A stretch of DNA of 8,463 bases from JBNJDJ01 sp051744845 (lineage in GTDB: Bacteria; Bacillota; Clostridia; Peptostreptococcales; Acidaminobacteraceae), in contig JBNJDJ010000073.1 of assembly GCA_051744845.1 (NCBI GenBank), positions 1 to 8,463 on the forward strand, in the 5' to 3' direction. How positions within the stretch are numbered: the first letter of the stretch is position 1; every line of letters begins with the position of its first letter. The notes below the pieces were generated by a model that worked only from the letters and a program-made list of their open reading frames with translations, had not been told where the DNA came from and searched no databases. This document shows positions 5,116 to 8,463 of this stretch, piece by piece. Position numbers and translations under genes: made by a program.

Positions 5116-6870
5116 ATGGAAAAAATATTAATTACGACTTTAAATTCTAAATATATACATTCGTCTCTAGCTATAAGATATTTAAAATCATTTTGTAAAA
5201 AACATGGTGAAAATATAGATATGAAAGAATTTACTATAAATATGCATTTAGATGATATTTTAATAGATATATATGAAGGTGGATATGATTTAGTTGCTTT
5301 TAGTTGTTATATTTGGAACTATAAAGAAATTCTAAAATTAGCAAAAGATTTAAAAAAGGTAAGTCCAAATATTAAAATTTTACTTGGAGGCCCTGAAGTT
5401 TCTTATAAACCTAAAAATGAGATGAAGAAAAATCCTTTTATTGATTTTATTGTTTATGGTGAAGGGGAAAAGACTTTTTTTGAGTTAGTAAAAGAATTTA
5501 GAAATAATAAAAATTATGAAAAAGTAAATGGTTTGGTTTATAAAGATTATAAAAAAATAAAGAAAAATAAAAAGCGAGAGTTAATAAAGAATTTAGATGA
5601 AATTCCTTTTCCGTATAGAGATGATTTAAAAGGATTAGACCATAAGATAATATATTATGAATCAACACGAGGATGTCCTTTTAATTGTAGTTATTGCTTA
5701 TCATCAACTATAAAAGGAGTAAGGTATTTTTCGCTTGAAAGAGTCAAAAGAGATTTAAAATTTTTTCTAGAGAAAAATGTAAAACAAGTCAAATTTGTAG
5801 ATAGAACTTTTAACATAAAAAAAGAGCATTATTTTGAGATAATTAAATTTATTAATGAAAATGATAATGGTAAAACTAATTTTCACTTTGAAATAACAGC
5901 AACTCTTTTAGATAAAGAAGTGATTGATTATTTAAAAACTGTTAGAAAAGGTTTGTTTCAATTAGAAATAGGTGTACAAACGACTAATAAAAACACTTTA
6001 AACAATATAAATAGAGATATTGAATTTAAGAGATTAAAAGAGAATGTATTAAAATTAATAAATGCAAGAACAATGCATATTCATCTAGATTTAATAGCAG
6101 GTTTACCTTATGAATCTTATGATTCTTTTTTAGAAAGTTTTGATGATGTTTATAATTTAGGACCTGATAAATTACAATTAGGATTTTTAAAACTTTTAAA
6201 AGGTTCAGAAATTAGAAAAAATAGTAAAAACCATAAATATGTTTTTAATGAAGAACCTCCTTATGAAGTTTATTATAATAAATTTATTAGTTTTGATGAG
6301 ATGATATATTTAAATAAAATTGAAGATATTTTAGATATATATTATAATTCCCATATGTTTAAAAATACAATTGAGTATCTAATAAAGAATTATTTTAAAA
6401 ATCCACATAAATTTTATGTTAAATTTTATGAATATTGGGATGAGAATAATTTGTTTAAACTAAAGCATTCTAAATTAACTAAGTATAAAATTTTAAGAAA
6501 CTTTTATAAAACATTTGGGAATAATTTAAATGAGTTTAATCAAGTATTAAAGTTCGATTATTTAATTAATAAAAATAAAAAAGTTAAAAATTTATTTAAT
6601 CGTAAATTAGATAGAAAGTTTAGAAATAAGTGTCATGAGTTTTTACACGATGAAGAAAATGTAAATAAGTATTTTCCACAATTTATTAATTTACCAGCCA
6701 AAAAAATTATAAAAAAGGTTCATTTTGAACCGTTTGATTTTGATTGTTTAAAATTTATAGAAAATGATTTTAAAATTCAAAGTAAAGAAAAGTGTGTTTT
6801 AGTATTTGACTATACTCAAAATACATTATTTAAAAAAGCAAAAGTCAATACTGTAGATATTAAGAGGTGA
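5116..6870 (+). CDS. B12-binding-like radical SAM protein, DUF4080 family
   Basis: A 584-residue protein with the three-part layout of DUF4080 radical SAM proteins. Residues 1-130 form a Rossmann-like domain of the cobalamin-binding type (strands at ILITTLN, LVAFSCYIWN and IKILLGGPEVS at 87-96, then GEGE at 115-118), but the cobalamin-ligand motif DxHxxG is not visible; the N-terminal loop reads TLNSKYIHSSLAIRYL instead. The radical SAM core follows, with C187, C191 and C194 (GCPFNCSYC) to bind the 4Fe-4S cluster that cleaves S-adenosylmethionine, and the family segments FVDRTFN and HFEITATLLD. The C-terminal DUF4080 region starts near residue 400 (IEDILDIYYNSHMFKNTIEYL, quoted only to position). 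The substrate of this family is not known to me. The ATG at 5116 has AAAGGA eight bases upstream. This is the first gene of a three-gene operon, and its TGA stop is part of the next ribosome binding site. Confidence 0.92.
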   Translation: MEKILITTLNSKYIHSSLAIRYLKSFCKKHGENIDMKEFTINMHLDDILIDIYEGGYDLVAFSCYIWNYKEILKLAKDLKKVSPNIKILLGGPEVSYKPKNEMKKNPFIDFIVYGEGEKTFFELVKEFRNNKNYEKVNGLVYKDYKKIKKNKKRELIKNLDEIPFPYRDDLKGLDHKIIYYESTRGCPFNCSYCLSSTIKGVRYFSLERVKRDLKFFLEKNVKQVKFVDRTFNIKKEHYFEIIKFINENDNGKTNFHFEITATLLDKEVIDYLKTVRKGLFQLEIGVQTTNKNTLNNINRDIEFKRLKENVLKLINARTMHIHLDLIAGLPYESYDSFLESFDDVYNLGPDKLQLGFLKLLKGSEIRKNSKNHKYVFNEEPPYEVYYNKFISFDEMIYLNKIEDILDIYYNSHMFKNTIEYLIKNYFKNPHKFYVKFYEYWDENNLFKLKHSKLTKYKILRNFYKTFGNNLNEFNQVLKFDYLINKNKKVKNLFNRKLDRKFRNKCHEFLHDEENVNKYFPQFINLPAKKIIKKVHFEPFDFDCLKFIENDFKIQSKEKCVLVFDYTQNTLFKKAKVNTVDIKR

Positions 6871-6876
6871 TAATTG

Positions 6877-7629
6877 ATGAACATATTAAAAGATTTATTT
6901 TATACAAATAGAAAGGTTCTTCTTAAAACAATAGGGACCTTTTTAAAATGCAATGAGTTATTAATAATAGGAATCCCTTATTTGGTAGTAGCTATGATTA
7001 CTTTTCAAATAACTTCTAGAATGACATTTTTAGCAGGTATTATATTAACTGCAGTTATGAGTGCATTAATATCTGATTTACTTTATGTAATAGAAACTGT
7101 CTTAAAGACTAATAAGTTTAGTTGGAATGCTTTTAAAGTAGGATATAAAGTATATTTCAGAAATATTTTTGGAACAGTTTTTGTTTTTTATTTAGTAAAT
7201 TATGGTATTGAATTATTTATTAGACCTATACTTTCTTTTTTACCATTAGGTGGGCTGATTATTTTAACTTTGAAATTAATTTTATTAATTTTATTTAATC
7301 CTTTACCTGAAGTTTTTTATCAAAAAAAATATCAAGAACTAGATTCGTTAAATTACTCGTTTGAATTTGTAAAAAAGAATCCTTTTAGTTGGTTTGTTCC
7401 AAACATATTTATTTTTTCAATAATATACTTTTTTTATAAATATTTAATTAACTTTTTAGGAAGTTTATTATTAGGAGTTAATATTTCAGTAGTTTTTGCT
7501 TTAACTTCTGTAGTTGTATTATTTGTAAATCAATTGTTTGTTGGATTTTTTATGATATATAGAGGATATCTTTTCAATATTTTAGACCATTCAACAAGGA
7601 AAAAAAGATTATTTAAGAGACATATGTAG
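6877..7629 (+). CDS. Polytopic membrane protein, unrecognised
   Basis: A 250-residue integral membrane protein that I cannot assign to a family. A basic N-terminal cytoplasmic-looking segment (1-24) is followed by hydrophobic stretches at about 28-45, 50-72, 97-115, 118-141, 169-190 and 193-228, the last long enough for two helices, giving about six or seven spans. The tail is strongly basic (RKKRLFKRHM), consistent with a cytoplasmic C-terminus. The loop after span four (NPLPEVFYQKKYQELDSL, residues 141-158) is followed by a helix-like SFEFVKKNPFSWF. No transporter or enzyme motif is visible. The ATG at 6877 is preferred: GAGGTGA (6864-6870) lies six bases upstream and includes the radical SAM stop codon, while the TTG at 6874 would be only three bases away. 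Its own TAG stop overlaps the NAD kinase ribosome binding site. Confidence 0.87.
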   Translation: MNILKDLFYTNRKVLLKTIGTFLKCNELLIIGIPYLVVAMITFQITSRMTFLAGIILTAVMSALISDLLYVIETVLKTNKFSWNAFKVGYKVYFRNIFGTVFVFYLVNYGIELFIRPILSFLPLGGLIILTLKLILLILFNPLPEVFYQKKYQELDSLNYSFEFVKKNPFSWFVPNIFIFSIIYFFYKYLINFLGSLLLGVNISVVFALTSVVVLFVNQLFVGFFMIYRGYLFNILDHSTRKKRLFKRHM

Positions 7630-7637
7630 GTGTTTTT

Positions 7638-8453
7638 ATGAGAATATATATTCATAGTAATGATAAAATAAATAGTGTAAAAATCAAAGAAAAGTTAATC
7701 AGTATGATTAAGTCTTCATCTTTAGAATTGGTAAATACTGAACCAGATGTTATAGTAGTAATTGGTGGAGATGGAACAATGCTTAGTGCAATAAAGAAAT
7801 TTAAATATAGAAACATTCCTTTTTTAGGGATAAATACAGGGACTTTAGGTTTTTTGCCTAGTCTTTTACCTAAAGATATAGATAAATTTGTTGAAATAAT
7901 AAAAAATAAGAAGTATAAGGTAGAGAAATATCCTTTATTAAAATTAACAAGTGAAACAATTTATGGGAAAAAGATAAATCATTATGCTTTTAATGAGATA
8001 CTTATTAAACATTTACAACCTAAATTAATGGAAGCTAAGATATATTTTAATGGAGAACCATTTAATTATTTTACAGGTGATGGTTTTATTATTTCAACAC
8101 CTATAGGAGCAACAGGTTATGCTATATGGGCAGGTGGTATTGCAACTCATACTGACCTAGATTTATATCAAGTTACTCCTTTAAATCCTAATGATAATAG
8201 AGTTAATAGGCCCTTAAAGAAATCTATGGTTGTGCCGCTAGATACTGAATTAAAGATAAATATTGTTAAAGCTAAAAAAAGAAAAGTTATAGTTGCTTGT
8301 GATGGAAAAAAGGCTACTGATGATTATATATCTAAATTATCAATTGCTAGATCAAAAGATCATGTGATTAGAATTTTAAAAACAGATGGATATGATTATT
8401 TTAAGTTATATAAAAATAAAATAATAGATAAAAAAATTATTAAAACACTTTAA
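7638..8453 (+). CDS. nadK: NAD kinase
   Basis: A 271-residue cytoplasmic enzyme that phosphorylates NAD with ATP (or polyphosphate) to give NADP, at a length normal for Firmicute NAD kinases. The diagnostic GGDGT is at residues 43-47 with the key Asp D45. GINTGTLGFLP (64-74), the Asn-Glu pair N119-E120 (HYAFNEILI) and GDGFIISTP (147-155) follow. The next conserved segment, usually TPTGSTAY, here reads TPIGATGY (154-161), and the ASINNR-like segment reads NPNDNRVNRPL. CDGKK (221-225) matches the C-terminal DG motif. The ATG at 7638 has AGGTG (7628-7632) five bases upstream, overlapping the membrane-protein stop. It is the last complete gene of the operon in the window. Only ten bases follow and no terminator is seen, so the operon may continue. 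The altered motifs could affect substrate choice, which is inference. Confidence 0.95.
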   Translation: MRIYIHSNDKINSVKIKEKLISMIKSSSLELVNTEPDVIVVIGGDGTMLSAIKKFKYRNIPFLGINTGTLGFLPSLLPKDIDKFVEIIKNKKYKVEKYPLLKLTSETIYGKKINHYAFNEILIKHLQPKLMEAKIYFNGEPFNYFTGDGFIISTPIGATGYAIWAGGIATHTDLDLYQVTPLNPNDNRVNRPLKKSMVVPLDTELKINIVKAKKRKVIVACDGKKATDDYISKLSIARSKDHVIRILKTDGYDYFKLYKNKIIDKKIIKTL

Positions 8454-8463
8454 TTTATGAAAG

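Noticed and set aside
6874..6876. TTG start for the membrane protein
   Set aside because: It lies only three bases from GAGGTGA, while the adjacent ATG at 6877 has ideal spacing.
8457..8463. ATG at 8457 as the start of a further gene
   Set aside because: Only seven bases are visible and there is no ribosome binding site between it and the nadK stop codon. The operon may continue, but the window cannot show it.
1..8463. CRISPR array, insertion sequence, prophage, toxin-antitoxin or defence system
   Set aside because: I found no regularly spaced repeats, transposase or integrase motifs, terminal inverted repeats, or paired small toxin/antitoxin frames. Composition is uniform along the window.

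Overview
The window is chromosomal DNA from a very AT-rich bacterium (sampled lines are about one quarter G+C). It uses the standard bacterial code: TGA serves as a stop at 6868-6870 and Trp is TGG. A tRNA-sensing T-box leader in front of argS, strong AGGAGG ribosome binding sites, TTGACA/TATAAT-type promoters, an HD-GYP-family protein, a DUF3343 protein and a DUF4080 radical SAM protein together point to an anaerobic low-G+C Firmicute. A Clostridia/Tissierellia-type organism, perhaps Peptoniphilaceae, is my best guess; this is inference, since no rRNA or other marker is present.

Layout. (1) Positions 1-1268, plus strand: the 3' part of an HD-GYP-like gene, cut by the left edge, followed at once by a small DUF3343 (Se/S-carrier-like) gene; the pair ends in a bidirectional terminator. 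(2) Positions 1294-2295, minus strand: a zinc-ribbon YjdM/PhnA-family gene with its own promoter, and a GNAT acetyltransferase gene with its own terminator and an unusual start region. (3) Positions 2296-2776: an AT-rich intergenic stretch containing a palindrome, then a promoter and an arginine-type T-box riboswitch. (4) Positions 2777-4474: argS, whose true start lies downstream of the T-box terminator. (5) Positions 4506-5021, minus strand: an unrecognised 171-residue protein convergent with argS and sharing a perfect-palindrome terminator with it. (6) Positions 5116-8453, plus strand: a tightly packed three-gene operon encoding a DUF4080 radical SAM protein, an unrecognised polytopic membrane protein and an NAD kinase.

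How the genes work together. The clearest regulatory unit is T-box/argS: uncharged tRNA-Arg should stabilise the antiterminator and allow ArgS to be made. The radical SAM, membrane and NAD kinase genes are almost certainly co-transcribed and probably translationally coupled, because each stop codon lies in or beside the next ribosome binding site; a shared pathway is not evident. The HD-GYP-like/DUF3343 pair is coupled in the same way. The remaining genes look like single housekeeping or accessory units.

Nothing here is clearly a new defence, mobile or CRISPR-type system. The items most worth a second look are the HD-GYP protein that has lost the His of its HD signature, the CGU-specifier T-box in an AGA-rich genome, the acetyltransferase whose only good ribosome binding site faces an AUU/AUA codon, the unrecognised 171-residue protein, and the uncharacterised membrane protein between a radical SAM enzyme and NAD kinase.
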